Positions 54,238 through 63,185 are shown, numbered from the stretch's first letter. The stretch is DNA of 64,000 nt from Oscillatoriaceae cyanobacterium Prado104 (GCA_025454405.1 JALOON010000029.1:84487-148486), one strand, 5' to 3'. Made by a program: numbers and translations. Notes: generated by a model from the sequence alone, not told the origin.

Positions 54238-54544
54238 AGGAAGGAAGATAGTTGATAGTTGATAGTTGATAGTTGATAGTAGTCATTAGTCATTAGTCAT
54301 TAGTGCCAGCGTCCCCGATCGCGAACATTAGTCATTAGCAGTAGGGTGTGTCGCGATCGAACCTACATTCCATTTGCCTGTTTGTACCGGCTGCGACTTC
54401 GATCGCAAAACTTTCTCGATCTCGTGTTCGATCGATCGCAATAAGTAAGGATCGAGTGTGCGGACTTTAGCCCGCAGCATTTTGCGGACTTTAGTCCGCA
54501 CTACAAACTGTTGCTGCCTCAGCCTTGTAATTGTTGTTGATTTA
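54238..54544. repeat. Spacer with GATAGTT and GACTTTAGTCCGC repeats
   Basis: GTTGATAGTTGATAGTTGATAG (cited as GTTGATA units) lies at 54250-54280 and GTCATTA units at 54281-54302. A GCGGACTTTAGTCCGCACTAC hairpin partner (shortened) lies at 54456-54512. A 78-codon frame on the minus strand is entirely these repeats. No gene is seen. Confidence 0.7.
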
Positions 54545-55753
54545 TCAATTCTCGCCCCCTCCATCTGTGGATAAATAGGGAAAAATTACGGTGAAAGAAG
54601 AGCCTAATCCGATTTGAGAAGTTAATTCGATTTTACCTTGCAAAAGCTTGACCAATCGATCGACTATTGCTAACCCCAAACCGGTGCTGTCAGGAATGTA
54701 AGAACCCCGATTATTGTCGGCTCGAAAATAAGGTTGAAAAATTCGATCGCAGTCTTCCGATGCAATCCCAATCCCCGTATCGACAACGCAGATAGACCAA
54801 TGTGTTTCTGACAGCAATTGGCTGGTTACAGTCACAGTACCGGCTTCGGTGTAACGAATGGCATTGCTCGCTAAATTGGTGATAATTTGCTGCAGGCGCA
54901 AGTAATCCGTCACAACTCGATCGAGCCTCGAATCGCATTCAACAGCTATCTTCAAACCTTTGGCTTTTGCTAAAGGTTCGACTATTTCAATAACAGTGGC
55001 AATTGCTTCTTGCAGGTTGATAGTGCTTAGCTGTAATTTGATGTTTCCCGCTTCGTACCGCGAGATTTCCAGTGTATCGTTAATTAATCTCAGCAATTGC
55101 CTGCCGTTAGTCAGGACTTTCTCAATATGCCCTAAATTCGGCACGGTATCTTTAAGTTCGGGATGTTTTTGTTGTTGGCGCAAAAACAAATCTGAATAAC
55201 CGATAATCGAAGCGAGCGGAGTTTTCAATTCGTGAGCTAAATGGGATAGATTCTCTTGATTGGCGCGAACTAAGCGAGTCAATTCTTGATTGGTAAGTTT
55301 CAATTGATTTTGCAATTCCTCTAACTCTCGCAATCTTTCCAAAGTATAAGTTTGAAAACATTTCCCGATTACTTCGTCAATGGCAGTGTCTATTAAGCGA
55401 TAAGCCCGGCTTACTTCGGCAGCAGAAGCTGTTAGCAATTCCGGCTCTAAAACCGAGAAAATTACCCAGCGCAACAAGCGGTATTCCCGCGCTATTTCTT
55501 CAGCATCGTAGCCTTGTTGCGCCCTGAGAGTTCCGTGTTCCAAACTTTTTTCTACAAGTGTTTGAAAGTCGCTTTCTTGGGATTGAGAAAGCATAGTTGC
55601 GATCGCTTGCAGGACAAAGGGAACACCGTCGCGCACGCCGTTATAGGTGAGTTCCTTGGCTGCTTCGAGCCGATCGTCCGATCGCACGGCTGCAATCCAT
55701 TTTTGGATAATGATGTCTATTTTATCTTGTAGCGCGATGCTAAAATCTTTCAT
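54545..55753 (-). CDS. Sensor histidine kinase with RsbRD-type N-terminal domain
   Basis: The 402-residue cytoplasmic kinase begins with an RsbRD/RsbR-like helical domain (about 10-140: KIDIIIQKWIAAVRSDDRL, RDGVPFVLQAIATML). The HisKA domain follows, with phosphoacceptor His174 in HLAHELKTPLASIIGYS. The ATPase domain has NLASNAIRYTEAG, VVDTGIGI and DSTGLGLAIVDRLVK. It has no membrane segment, so it senses an internal signal or partner. No response regulator is adjacent. Confidence 0.9.
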   Translation of the reverse strand: MKDFSIALQDKIDIIIQKWIAAVRSDDRLEAAKELTYNGVRDGVPFVLQAIATMLSQSQESDFQTLVEKSLEHGTLRAQQGYDAEEIAREYRLLRWVIFSVLEPELLTASAAEVSRAYRLIDTAIDEVIGKCFQTYTLERLRELEELQNQLKLTNQELTRLVRANQENLSHLAHELKTPLASIIGYSDLFLRQQQKHPELKDTVPNLGHIEKVLTNGRQLLRLINDTLEISRYEAGNIKLQLSTINLQEAIATVIEIVEPLAKAKGLKIAVECDSRLDRVVTDYLRLQQIITNLASNAIRYTEAGTVTVTSQLLSETHWSICVVDTGIGIASEDCDRIFQPYFRADNNRGSYIPDSTGLGLAIVDRLVKLLQGKIELTSQIGLGSSFTVIFPYLSTDGGGEN

Positions 55754-55969
55754 AACTCTAGTCTAACAATCAGTGTCTGGAAATGAGTGGGCGATCGCCT
55801 TTACTGTTTCTGGATTAATGGATTAATTAACGTTTTGAAGTCTCTCTCAAATTTTGGGAGGTTCGCTAGCTGAGCATCTACTCCTCAAGGGGTATTGACT
55901 GGATAAGTTGACAGTGCTATGATGAACGACATTGGCTGTAAAAGTCAAGCCTAATCCAGCTTTGCACGA

Positions 55970-56185
55970 TAGGTAAAAGCCTATGTTAAAGCGTGTGGCA
56001 GGAGCGGAGGAACCAAATTTGGGGCGAATCTCTACATTAAAAAGCAAAGTTAAAAATAGCACTGCAAAATAGCACTGCAAAATAGCACTGCAAAATAGCA
56101 ACTTTTAATTTTGAAGTATTTAGAGAAGGACATCTCTCAGTCCTAGCCCGTCAGCTAACTTCGCAGGCATTGAGAAGAGACTGAA
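55970..56185 (+). promoter_or_regulatory. c-di-AMP (ydaO/yuaA-type) riboswitch
   Basis: The conserved blocks are in order: GAGCGGAGGAACCAAATTTG (from about 56002), GGGGCGAATCTC, then after a variable loop AAGGACATCTCTCAGTCC and AGCCCGTCAGCTAACTTCGC plus AGGC. CCGTCAGCTAAC..TCGCAGGC and GGGGCGAAT are diagnostic of the ydaO class. The variable loop, closed by TCTCTA/TAGAGA, contains a tandem array (56054-56100). The riboswitch lies about 100 bp upstream of the permease gene. High c-di-AMP usually turns such genes off. Confidence 0.88.
56054..56100. repeat. Tandem AAAATAGCACTGC array inside the c-di-AMP riboswitch
   Basis: Three perfect 14-bp units (AAAATAGCACTGCA phase) and a partial fourth lie in the peripheral loop. 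Related AAAAAGCACTGCC units occur at 59928-59962, between the ATPase and USP genes of the same operon. Confidence 0.8.
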
Positions 56186-56285
56186 GAGTCAACTTGTCTT
56201 CATAAAGATAGTTTGGCTTCGTCAGTGTCTCTGGTTGGTATTGTTCGAGTTGCTTGTACCTGCCCCTGACTCTGAGGAATTTAAG

Positions 56286-57131
56286 ATGTCAATACAACTT
56301 AATTTATCTGCGATCGCCCTTGCCGGACAACTAGCATGGCAGCGAACAAAACCCGTTATTATTCGAGATGCAGTTTTGCTTCCTGCTGCGGGTTTTTTGG
56401 GAATTATTGGATTGTGGTGGATTGTTGCCAGCTTCAAAAGCGATTTGATTCCCACTCCTTCTCAGGCATTAATTGCGAATTTAGATTACATATTAAACCC
56501 GTTTTACCAGCGCGGGCCGGGAGATTTAGGCATTGGTTGGCTGTTGCTAGCGAGTTTGCGGCGGGTGTCGCTGGGATTTTTGTTGGGGGCAGCAGTGGCA
56601 ATTCCCGCAGGATTTCTCATCGGGATGTCGAAGCCGGCAATGATGGCGCTGAATCCATTAATTCAAATCTTCAAACCCGTATCGCCACTGGCTTGGCTGC
56701 CCATAGCTCTATCAATTTTTAATTTAGCAGATCCGTCAGCAATTTTTGTCATCTTCATTACCTCTTTGTGGCCGACAATTATCAATACAGCTTTGGGAGT
56801 TTCCAGCGTTTCCCAAGATTATATAGATGTGGCGCGAGTCTTGGAAATGTCGCGCTGGAGGCGGATTACCAAAATAATTTTACCTGCAAGTTTGCCCTAT
56901 ATTTTTACAGGTTTGCGGATTAGTTTGGGGATTGCTTGGCTGGTGATTGTCGCGGTGGAAATGCTGACAGGCGGTGTAGGAATTGGCTTTTTTGTGTGGG
57001 ATGAGTGGAGCCGTTTGAATTTGAGTTCGGTGTTTTTAGCGGTGTTTGTGATTGGCATAACTGGTTTGCTGCTCGATTGGGGAGTTGGCAAGATTCAGGA
57101 ATTAGTAACGCACCGACCGGTTAATAGTTGA
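56286..57131 (+). CDS. ABC transporter permease (nitrate/bicarbonate/taurine family)
   Basis: The 281-residue protein has six hydrophobic segments (LLPAAGFLGIIGLWWIVASF, LLLASLRRVSLGFLLGAAVA, SAIFVIFITSLWPTIINTAL, LRISLGIAWLVIVAVEML, VFLAVFVIGITGLLLDWGVG). The EAA-type loop is VSQDYIDVARVLEMSRWRR. The ATG at 56286 follows CTGAGGAATTTAAG. A longer TTG-started frame is open upstream but overlaps the leader. It is the first gene of the transporter operon after the riboswitch. Confidence 0.9.
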   Translation: MSIQLNLSAIALAGQLAWQRTKPVIIRDAVLLPAAGFLGIIGLWWIVASFKSDLIPTPSQALIANLDYILNPFYQRGPGDLGIGWLLLASLRRVSLGFLLGAAVAIPAGFLIGMSKPAMMALNPLIQIFKPVSPLAWLPIALSIFNLADPSAIFVIFITSLWPTIINTALGVSSVSQDYIDVARVLEMSRWRRITKIILPASLPYIFTGLRISLGIAWLVIVAVEMLTGGVGIGFFVWDEWSRLNLSSVFLAVFVIGITGLLLDWGVGKIQELVTHRPVNS

Positions 57132-57499
57132 TAGTTGACAGCTTGCCTTGAGCTTGCCGAAGGGTTGACAGTTGTCACAAGCAAGAAGAAAGTTGGCTTT
57201 TAGCTATTACGAGTAAAAATAAGGAATAGAGAAAATTCAGATATTGCACCGTCAATAACCTGTAGGGGCGGGTTCGCCAAGGATTTTGAAGCTTGCAGAC
57301 AGGTTAAATAAACCCGCCCTCTCCTACGAATAACCCCCCGATCGCATTGGTGCTATATCTCAATAAAATGGACATTTATCAGTTAAGTTAGTCCACTTAA
57401 TTAAACGCAATATCCCAATCACCCAAAGGCTTACTGACTCGCTTTTATTCCTTCTTCCTTCTACTTGGTAATTGACGGTTAGTAATTGAGAATTAAATT
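57132..57499. repeat. Spacer between permease and binding-protein genes
   Basis: It contains an inverted repeat of the GTAGGGGCGGGTT/AACCCGCCC family (57262-57325), a CTTGCCTTGAGCTTGCCGAA stretch, and an AGTTGATAGTTGACAG repeat. The 368-bp distance is unusual inside an operon. A second promoter here is possible. Confidence 0.6.
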
Positions 57500-58933
57500 A
57501 TGAAAGAGAGATTTTTTAATGAATTAAATCGCCGAGAGTTTCTGCAAGGAATGGGAATGGCGGCGGCAGGAATGACTTTATCTGCTTGTGGAATTAGCGC
57601 CGATCGATCGGCAAAAGGATTGACTGAAGAAGCATCAGCCGTCAAGCCGATCGTTGATTCGGGCACCTTAGAAAAACCCAATTTAACAATCGGATACGTC
57701 CCCGTTAACGACTGCGCGCCCTTTGCTATTGCCTGGAAAAAAGGCTTTTTTCGCAAATACGGTTTAAACGTCAAACTCAACCGCGAAGCAAGCTGGGCAA
57801 CCTCCCGCGACGGCGTGATTTTCGGCCGCCTCGATGCCTCTCCAGTGGTATCCGGCGCTGTTACAAATGCCCGCATCGGTGCCGAAGGGGCGCGCCACGC
57901 ACCGATGTGCGCGGCAATGACAATTCACCGCCACGGTAACGCGATGACGATGAACAAAGCAATGTGGGATTTCGGTTTGCGCCCGTGGCGCGAATACAAC
58001 GGCAATTTAGAAGAATTTGGCAAGCAATTTCGCGCTTTTTTTGACAGTCAGCCTGCGGAAAAAAAAGTTTGGGCAGTAGTTTTAAGTTCGGCGATTTACG
58101 AATACTTTGTCCGCTACGTATCGGCTGCAGCAGGTGTCGATCCGTTCCAAGAATTTCGGGTAATTATTGTGCCGCCGCCGCAGATGGTAACTAACATGAG
58201 GATTGGGGCAATGCAGGCTTACATGGTAGCTGAACCTTGGAACACGCGGGCAATTCAAGGCAATTTGGGAGTGGGTTTTACCTTCGCCCAAGGCAAGGAT
58301 GTTTGGCTGGGACATCCCGATCGCGTGTTGGGAGTAATGGAGTCTTTTATTAATGAAAATCCGAAGACTTATTACTCGCTGGTTAAGGCAATGGTCGAGG
58401 CTTGCCAGTATTGCAGCAAGCCGGAAAATCGCAGCGAAGTAGCGGCGCTTTTAACAGAGAGATCGTTCACGGGGGCTAAGCCGAAACAAGGGCCGATCGA
58501 TAAATTTACGAGGCCGGGAATAGTTGGCGAATACAATTACGGTGGCTTTGACGAAACAGACCGCACAGTTGTATCTGAAGACACAACTATTTTCTACGAT
58601 ATTCCTGCCAATTTGCCTCAAATACCGGGAAATCATTCAACTTTTTTGTGGCAGTCTCAAAGCATTTGGTTGATGACGCAAGCTGCCCGTTGGGGACATA
58701 TTAAGGAGGTACCAAAAAATGCTGAGGAATTAGCTAAAAAAGCTTGGAGAACAGACCTTTATCGGAAGATTGTGGCGGAAATGGCGATCGAATGTCCTGC
58801 AGAGGATTACAAGGTCGAACCTGCGGAATCTTTTATCGATCGCAAGGCTTTTGACCCCAGCGATCCGGTAGGTTATTTGAATAGTTTTGAAATTAAAGCC
58901 AACCGCCCTAAAACTTTTTTTTGGTCTGCTTGA
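57500..58933 (+). CDS. ABC transporter substrate-binding protein, Tat lipoprotein (NrtA/CmpA-like)
   Basis: The 477-residue protein has twin-arginine signal RREFLQG (11-17) and a lipobox LSAC with Cys30, so it is folded before export and lipid-anchored. The mature part starts LTIGYVPVNDCAPFAIAWKK, like the NrtA/CmpA/SsuA family, with DASPVVSGAVTNARIGAEG and MIGAMQAYMVAEPWN-like ligand-site blocks. The ligand may be nitrate, bicarbonate, cyanate or a small organic molecule. Binding residues cannot be assigned by eye. Confidence 0.9.
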   Translation: MKERFFNELNRREFLQGMGMAAAGMTLSACGISADRSAKGLTEEASAVKPIVDSGTLEKPNLTIGYVPVNDCAPFAIAWKKGFFRKYGLNVKLNREASWATSRDGVIFGRLDASPVVSGAVTNARIGAEGARHAPMCAAMTIHRHGNAMTMNKAMWDFGLRPWREYNGNLEEFGKQFRAFFDSQPAEKKVWAVVLSSAIYEYFVRYVSAAAGVDPFQEFRVIIVPPPQMVTNMRIGAMQAYMVAEPWNTRAIQGNLGVGFTFAQGKDVWLGHPDRVLGVMESFINENPKTYYSLVKAMVEACQYCSKPENRSEVAALLTERSFTGAKPKQGPIDKFTRPGIVGEYNYGGFDETDRTVVSEDTTIFYDIPANLPQIPGNHSTFLWQSQSIWLMTQAARWGHIKEVPKNAEELAKKAWRTDLYRKIVAEMAIECPAEDYKVEPAESFIDRKAFDPSDPVGYLNSFEIKANRPKTFFWSA

Positions 58934-59085
58934 TGTTTGGCAGTTGGTGCTTCTTAAACCTGTAGAGAAACCGCCCCTACGAGTTTATTGAGAATCGTAC
59001 AATATTTCAGTTTTAACTGACTAACAGATTTGAAAAATTACGCTCCAAAAATACTTAACACTTTACTGAATTTTAGGAGGATGAC

Positions 59086-59925
59086 ATGACTCAACACGCT
59101 TCTGCCTCTAGCAAACCGATCGATCGAATTAATAGCCAATCTAACTTTTTGGAGATTGACAACTTGTTCAAGTCCTATAAAAATCCCGATGGCAGCGAAT
59201 TTAGCGTTTTGGAAAACATCAACTTAAATATTGGAGAAACCGAATTTATTTCGGTAATCGGTCACTCCGGGTGCGGCAAATCAACGCTGTTAAAAATAGT
59301 AGCTGGTTTGGAAAAACAGAGTTCGGGAATGGTGCGCCTCGAAGGCAAGGAAATCCGCAAGCCAGGGGCCGATCGCATGATGGTATTTCAACATTACGGA
59401 TTGTTACCTTGGCTGACAGTGCGGGAAAACATTCGGCTGGCAGTTGATGAAGTTTTGCAAAATCTTAGCCGTGCAGAAAAGATTAGTCTTGTCAACGAAC
59501 ACTTAGCAATGGTAAACTTAACCGCAGCAGCAGATAAATATCCCGATCGAATTTCAGGGGGCATGAAACAACGGGTGGGAATTGCGCGAGCTTTGGCACT
59601 TCGCCCGAAGATGTTATTAATGGACGAACCGTTTGGAGCGCTGGATGCTTTGACTCGCGGCAAATTGCAAAAACAGGTGCTTGACATCTGGGAAAATCAC
59701 AGGCAAGCTGCAATGATGATTACTCACGATGTGGATGAAGCTATCTATATGTCGGATCGCATTGTGCTGATGACAAACGGTCCGGCGGCGACGATAGGTG
59801 AAATTTTGGAAGTGCCTTTCTCGCACCCGCGCGATCGTCAAGAGTTGCGGGAATCTCATGAATATTACGAACTCCGCAACTATGCTTTGAATTTTCTCGA
59901 TCGCTACTTTACTCAAGACGAATAA
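59086..59925 (+). CDS. ABC transporter ATPase (NrtD/TauB-like)
   Basis: The 279-residue ATPase has Walker A GHSGCGKST (59-67), signature ISGGMKQRVGIARAL (156-170), Walker B MLLMDEPFGALDALT and switch His in MITHDVDEAIYMSDR. The start follows TTTTAGGAGGATGAC (GGAGG). It pairs with the permease and the lipoprotein. Only one ATPase is present, so it should function as a homodimer. Confidence 0.95.
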   Translation: MTQHASASSKPIDRINSQSNFLEIDNLFKSYKNPDGSEFSVLENINLNIGETEFISVIGHSGCGKSTLLKIVAGLEKQSSGMVRLEGKEIRKPGADRMMVFQHYGLLPWLTVRENIRLAVDEVLQNLSRAEKISLVNEHLAMVNLTAAADKYPDRISGGMKQRVGIARALALRPKMLLMDEPFGALDALTRGKLQKQVLDIWENHRQAAMMITHDVDEAIYMSDRIVLMTNGPAATIGEILEVPFSHPRDRQELRESHEYYELRNYALNFLDRYFTQDE

Positions 59926-59927
59926 AG

Positions 59928-59962
59928 CCAAAAAAGCACTGCCAAAAAGCACTGCCAAAAAA
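59928..59962. repeat. AAAAAGCACTGCC direct repeats
   Basis: There are two copies plus a degenerate third between the ATPase and the USP gene. They are relatives of the riboswitch-loop repeat at 56054-56100. Confidence 0.65.
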
Positions 59963-60012
59963 TCACCGATCGAAGCAGAGAAAACAATAATTATTTAGAA
60001 GAGGTCAAGCCT

Positions 60013-60759
60013 GTGAATCTCAAGACAATGTTAGCGCGGTTTGAAAGTGCATTGGGGTATCAAGGTTTAGCTGAAGAAATGGTGCTCTTGCCGGAACCAA
60101 AAACACGCATTTCTCGCAAAAGCGAATCAGCTAAATCTGTCAACTTGATAGTGGGCTACAGCGGTTCGCCTAACAGCCAAATAGCTTTAGATATTACGCT
60201 GTGGATTGCCCATCAAACTCGGTTAGTAACGACTCAGGAAGTTACGGTTCAAGTCGTCTACGTCATCGATAATAGTTACAATTTTGCTTGGGAAAATAGG
60301 TCGATCGAGCGGACAGCAGTGTCGAATTTAGTAGCAGCACCAACTTTTAATTGTGCGGCACCTGCGATGGCTTTGCCGGCCGAAAACCAGTCGGGTGCGC
60401 GGCGGGCAAATTGGCTCGCTCTTCCTTACTTACAAACAATTTTCAGTGAAAACAACGACTATGAAGTAGCCGACAAGGTGCTGTGGGAAGCGCGCTGTTT
60501 GGCTGAGGAATGGCGCGGTTTGCTGAAAGCTCACTTGCGGATCGGGCGGGTAGCTGCCGAACTGAGAAAAGTGGTAGAATTAGAAACAGCCAACGTACTG
60601 TTTTTGGGTTGCAGTGGTGCTAGCGATCCGCTGCTGCGCGCGCTAGGCAAAAACTTTCCCTGCTGCGTGCTGGGCATTCCTTCGAGACTCGCTTACTCGA
60701 TGGATTTTCAGCCAGAAGTAAATCCGACCAAGTTGCAGTTAGCAGCAGCAAAAAGATAA
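60013..60759 (+). CDS. Universal stress protein (UspA-like)
   Basis: The 248-residue protein starts at GTG. The first 45 residues form an extra helix, followed by the UspA-type fold. The strand SVNLIVGYSGSPNSQIALDI opens the nucleotide site. A long insertion with few recognisable motifs follows (VVYVIDNSYNFAWENRS and later), ending with TANVLFLGCSGASDPLLRAL and NFPCCVLGIPSRLAY. The classic ATP-binding G-x2-G-x9-G-S/T is not clear. The gene closes a riboswitch-controlled operon, so it may sense or report on the transported solute or c-di-AMP. Confidence 0.78.
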   Translation: MNLKTMLARFESALGYQGLAEEMVLLPEPKTRISRKSESAKSVNLIVGYSGSPNSQIALDITLWIAHQTRLVTTQEVTVQVVYVIDNSYNFAWENRSIERTAVSNLVAAPTFNCAAPAMALPAENQSGARRANWLALPYLQTIFSENNDYEVADKVLWEARCLAEEWRGLLKAHLRIGRVAAELRKVVELETANVLFLGCSGASDPLLRALGKNFPCCVLGIPSRLAYSMDFQPEVNPTKLQLAAAKR

Positions 60760-60837
60760 AATTTGGCGGTTGAAATTGCTTGAGAGTCAAACTTGCGTTC
60801 GCGCAACGCGAGATTAAATTGTTAACTTAAAGTCTGC

Positions 60838-61056
60838 TTATCTGACAGCAGACAATTCGTTAACTAATTTAATCCGTCCCCGATATACAGCACGCAATAG
60901 CCGATCGATCGAGCGCTTATCTTCTTCTGTTAAAGTTTCGTCGAAAATAGCCGCCATTAATCCGTAGCGATCGGCTATAGTAATGCAGCCTGTGTCGTTG
61001 ACTTCGGCAAATAATTCTCCCAAAGCAGATGGAATCAAGTTAAGTGGAGTTTGCAT
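60838..61056 (-). CDS. Small protein of unknown function, 72 residues
   Basis: It starts at ATG 61056, with GAGGAG upstream. The sequence is compact and helical (NLIPSALGELFAEVNDTGCI, TEEDKRSIDRLLRAVYRGRI), with no membrane segment. It looks like a real short cyanobacterial gene. No function can be assigned. It is transcribed toward the USP gene. Confidence 0.6.
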   Translation of the reverse strand: MQTPLNLIPSALGELFAEVNDTGCITIADRYGLMAAIFDETLTEEDKRSIDRLLRAVYRGRIKLVNELSAVR

Positions 61057-61537
61057 GGTAAGTAGATTTAACTCCTCGAAAACACCCGCGATCGTTTTTT
61101 AGCGGCTGCTGCATGCGATCGCGCTTTACCACTATTAAAGTAATTCTTTTTTCTAACATCAGTGATAATAAACAGCTAAATTTGTGAACTGCATCACAGT
61201 CAATATTTACTAAGTGTGGTAAATAGATATTTTATAAGCTTTGTAATTTGTTCATTGGTTTCAAACTCGGGCGTCAAACGCAGTTACAGATTACTGAGTC
61301 CGATCGACGAATAAAGACGGCGGTTGAAACCGCGAAAGAGGGTGAAAATCGAATAACGAGCGTAGCATATTCGATTTTCACCCCCAACTACACGAACAAA
61401 GTCCGCCTGCGCGGACTAAGAATTCTGGGTTCGATCGCATAAAGACGGCGGTTTCAACCGCGTCTTGTCGAACAAAGTCCGCCTGCGCGGACTAAGAATA
61501 ATGAGTTTTTACATAATGTTTTACTGCAGGATTCAAG
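61057..61537. repeat. Repeat-rich spacer upstream of the oxygenase gene
   Basis: It contains AAAGACGGCGGTT..AACCGCG at 61313-61334 and 61441-61463. CGAACAAAGTCCGCCTGCGC (first 20 bases, in a 31-bp unit) lies at 61393-61423 and 61469-61499. A GGGTGAAAATCGAATA..TATTCGATTTTCACCC inverted repeat lies at about 61340-61384. No gene is seen. Confidence 0.75.
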
Positions 61538-62137
61538 CTAAACAATGTCAAATTGAAACCAATCTCTAAAAGCTTTATAATTTACCGAAAATCCGCCGTT
61601 TCCATATATTGTGTCAGTTCGGATAGCGTACTTCGTTCCGCTGATTACTGGGCAACCTTCATGACGCAACTTATGCTGAAAAATTGCCACCAACCCAGCC
61701 GCTGGCTTAATTACTTGGTTCAATTGTTCGCTAAATCTAGTTTCGCCACCATCGAAATCTCCGTTGAGATAAACAAGGACTGTGTGCAGCGTAATCTGAT
61801 GCTCATTTGGGCGATACCAATGATCCATGTGCGGGTGAAAGCGTTGCCCGACTTGATATCGATACATCCGAAGCCGATCGTTAAGCCCGACAAGATGAAG
61901 GTTTCCCATACAATCGGGAAGATAACATTTTAGGCGGTTAAAAAGTTCTTGCGCCATCTCCGGATCGTCTCGAATTACCCGATCCTGGTCTCGGAATAGC
62001 GGATTGTTGGTAGCAATCTGCGGCTCTGAAGCATCTATGAGGCGAATCAGCCGATCGCACTCTTCACCAGTATAGATATTATCAACCAGCCACAGCAAAC
62101 GTTCATCTTCAAAGCGAAATGGAACTTCGATCGGCAT
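61538..62137 (-). CDS. Prolyl 4-hydroxylase-like 2OG-Fe(II) oxygenase
   Basis: The 199-residue dioxygenase has the iron-binding HxD (His103-Asp105 in HPHMDHWYRP), a second His159 in KLRHEG, and the 2-oxoglutarate Arg173 in KYAIRTDT. A GGETRFSEQ loop follows the HxD strand. Bacterial members hydroxylate proline or other residues. The substrate is unknown. The ATG at 62137 starts right at the domain. No partner genes are evident. Confidence 0.9.
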   Translation of the reverse strand: MPIEVPFRFEDERLLWLVDNIYTGEECDRLIRLIDASEPQIATNNPLFRDQDRVIRDDPEMAQELFNRLKCYLPDCMGNLHLVGLNDRLRMYRYQVGQRFHPHMDHWYRPNEHQITLHTVLVYLNGDFDGGETRFSEQLNQVIKPAAGLVAIFQHKLRHEGCPVISGTKYAIRTDTIYGNGGFSVNYKAFRDWFQFDIV

Positions 62138-62353
62138 TTGTTTTCCTTATGCTGTTGGGCGACAAGAGACAATGAAGCTATTTTAATTGTAGCCTGCGAG
62201 CGATGTTAGATGTCAGATTTTAGATTGGTAAATTGGAGATTTTTGATTTTCAGTTGGGGATTTGTGCGATCGAGTAATTGCGAGCTAGCACGGGCGATCC
62301 GCACTTTCTATTTTTCATTATTTCCTAAATCCTGAGTTGATGGCGATCGCCCT
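62138..62353. repeat. First copy of a duplicated spacer
   Basis: Bases from about 62211 to 62353 match 63305-63447 by eye (GATTTTAGATTGG.., CGATCG.., CTATTTTTCAT.., CTTCAAAAATT). They form the left part of a tandem duplication of about 1.1 kb described in the findings. Confidence 0.6.
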
Positions 62354-62824
62354 TCAAAAATTATTTCGGCAATATTTTTCGTAAGCGTAAGCATCTCGCA
62401 ATTTTTGCAATGCCGTTGCTGACAGCAGCGATTTTACCACAGCTACCAACTTACCCCATGCCAACTGTCGATCGGTCGATCGAGCCTTTTTGAATTGATA
62501 GCTGTAAAACAGCGTCCAAAAATCCGGTGCTGTTTTGGCTTGCCACCGCTTGTACCACCTACCAAAGTCTTGAGTTTTCGGTAATTCTGCGTCTAAAATC
62601 GGCGGAAAATCGGCATAGCTGACAAATCGACTGACACCCTTAGCGTGCACGTAAACCATGTAGCGGCAGCATTCAATGCGGTAAATCTGGTCTGTTGAAA
62701 TATTGAACAACAGCGCCACAGTCTCTTCGGTAACGAATCTTGCCAAGGGATGCAGGATTGGAGACTTGTGGAGAATTTTGGAGCAAGCGAAGGTGCTTGA
62801 TTTTAGTTGGAATGCTGCTATCAT
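62354..62824 (-). CDS. Unknown cyanobacterial protein, 156 residues, copy A of a duplicate
   Basis: Copy A begins at ATG 62824. It contains HKSPILHPLARFVTEETVAL, DQIYRIECCRYMVYVHAKGV, FGRWYKRWQAKTAPDFW and SLLSATALQKLRDAYAYEKY. The central IYRIECCRYMVYV stretch is a hydrophobic beta-rich core. The family is unknown. Immediately upstream and divergent is an XRE-type regulator, so the two may form a regulated pair. Confidence 0.75.
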   Translation of the reverse strand: MIAAFQLKSSTFACSKILHKSPILHPLARFVTEETVALLFNISTDQIYRIECCRYMVYVHAKGVSRFVSYADFPPILDAELPKTQDFGRWYKRWQAKTAPDFWTLFYSYQFKKARSTDRQLAWGKLVAVVKSLLSATALQKLRDAYAYEKYCRNNF

Positions 62825-62972
62825 GGTAGATGCTTGATAAAAGTATTAACCGTAAGACAGGTACTACTTGTCTGTATGGGTTTTGAGGCGATCGCCCTTG
62901 AGTTTTCCACGCCGCGGGGCTATCGCTTTTTACATATCAAATTTTACGACGCAATTGCATCAATTGTCAAGT

Positions 62973-63185
62973 ATGGGTTTAGTCAGGCTAAAAATTCGGG
63001 AACTGGCGGCAGAAAAGGGCTGGACGCTTAAGGAAGTATCCGATCGTTCTGGGGTTATTTATAGCACTGTCAGAACCTATGCTCGCCGTCCTGAAATGGC
63101 AATGGTGGACTTTACTTGCCTGCGGAAGTTAGCGCGTACATTTGATGTGGCTATCGAGGATCTGGTTGAAGTTTTGCAAGAATAG
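62973..63185 (+). CDS. XRE-family HTH regulator, 70 residues
   Basis: The start is ATG 62973. The protein is a single helix-turn-helix domain: RLKIRELAAEKGWTLKEVSD, then RSGVIYSTVRTYARRP and MVDFTCLRKLARTFDVAIED, matching Cro/C1-type repressors. The upstream extension of the frame is not supported. It may control copy A, its divergent neighbour, or act as an antitoxin. Confidence 0.8.
   Translation: MGLVRLKIRELAAEKGWTLKEVSDRSGVIYSTVRTYARRPEMAMVDFTCLRKLARTFDVAIEDLVEVLQE

Noticed and set aside
54328..54564. 78-codon frame on the minus strand near the histidine kinase stop
   Set aside because: It is encoded by GGACTTTAGTCC repeats and overlaps the end of the kinase gene.
55960..56190. Guanidine-type riboswitch upstream of the transporter
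   Set aside because: The transporter type made it worth considering, but the blocks GGGGCGAAT and CCGTCAGCTAAC..TCGCAGGC belong to the c-di-AMP class.
62868..62972. N-terminal extension of the XRE regulator
   Set aside because: It shows no HTH similarity, and the truncated copy aligns from the later ATG (62973).
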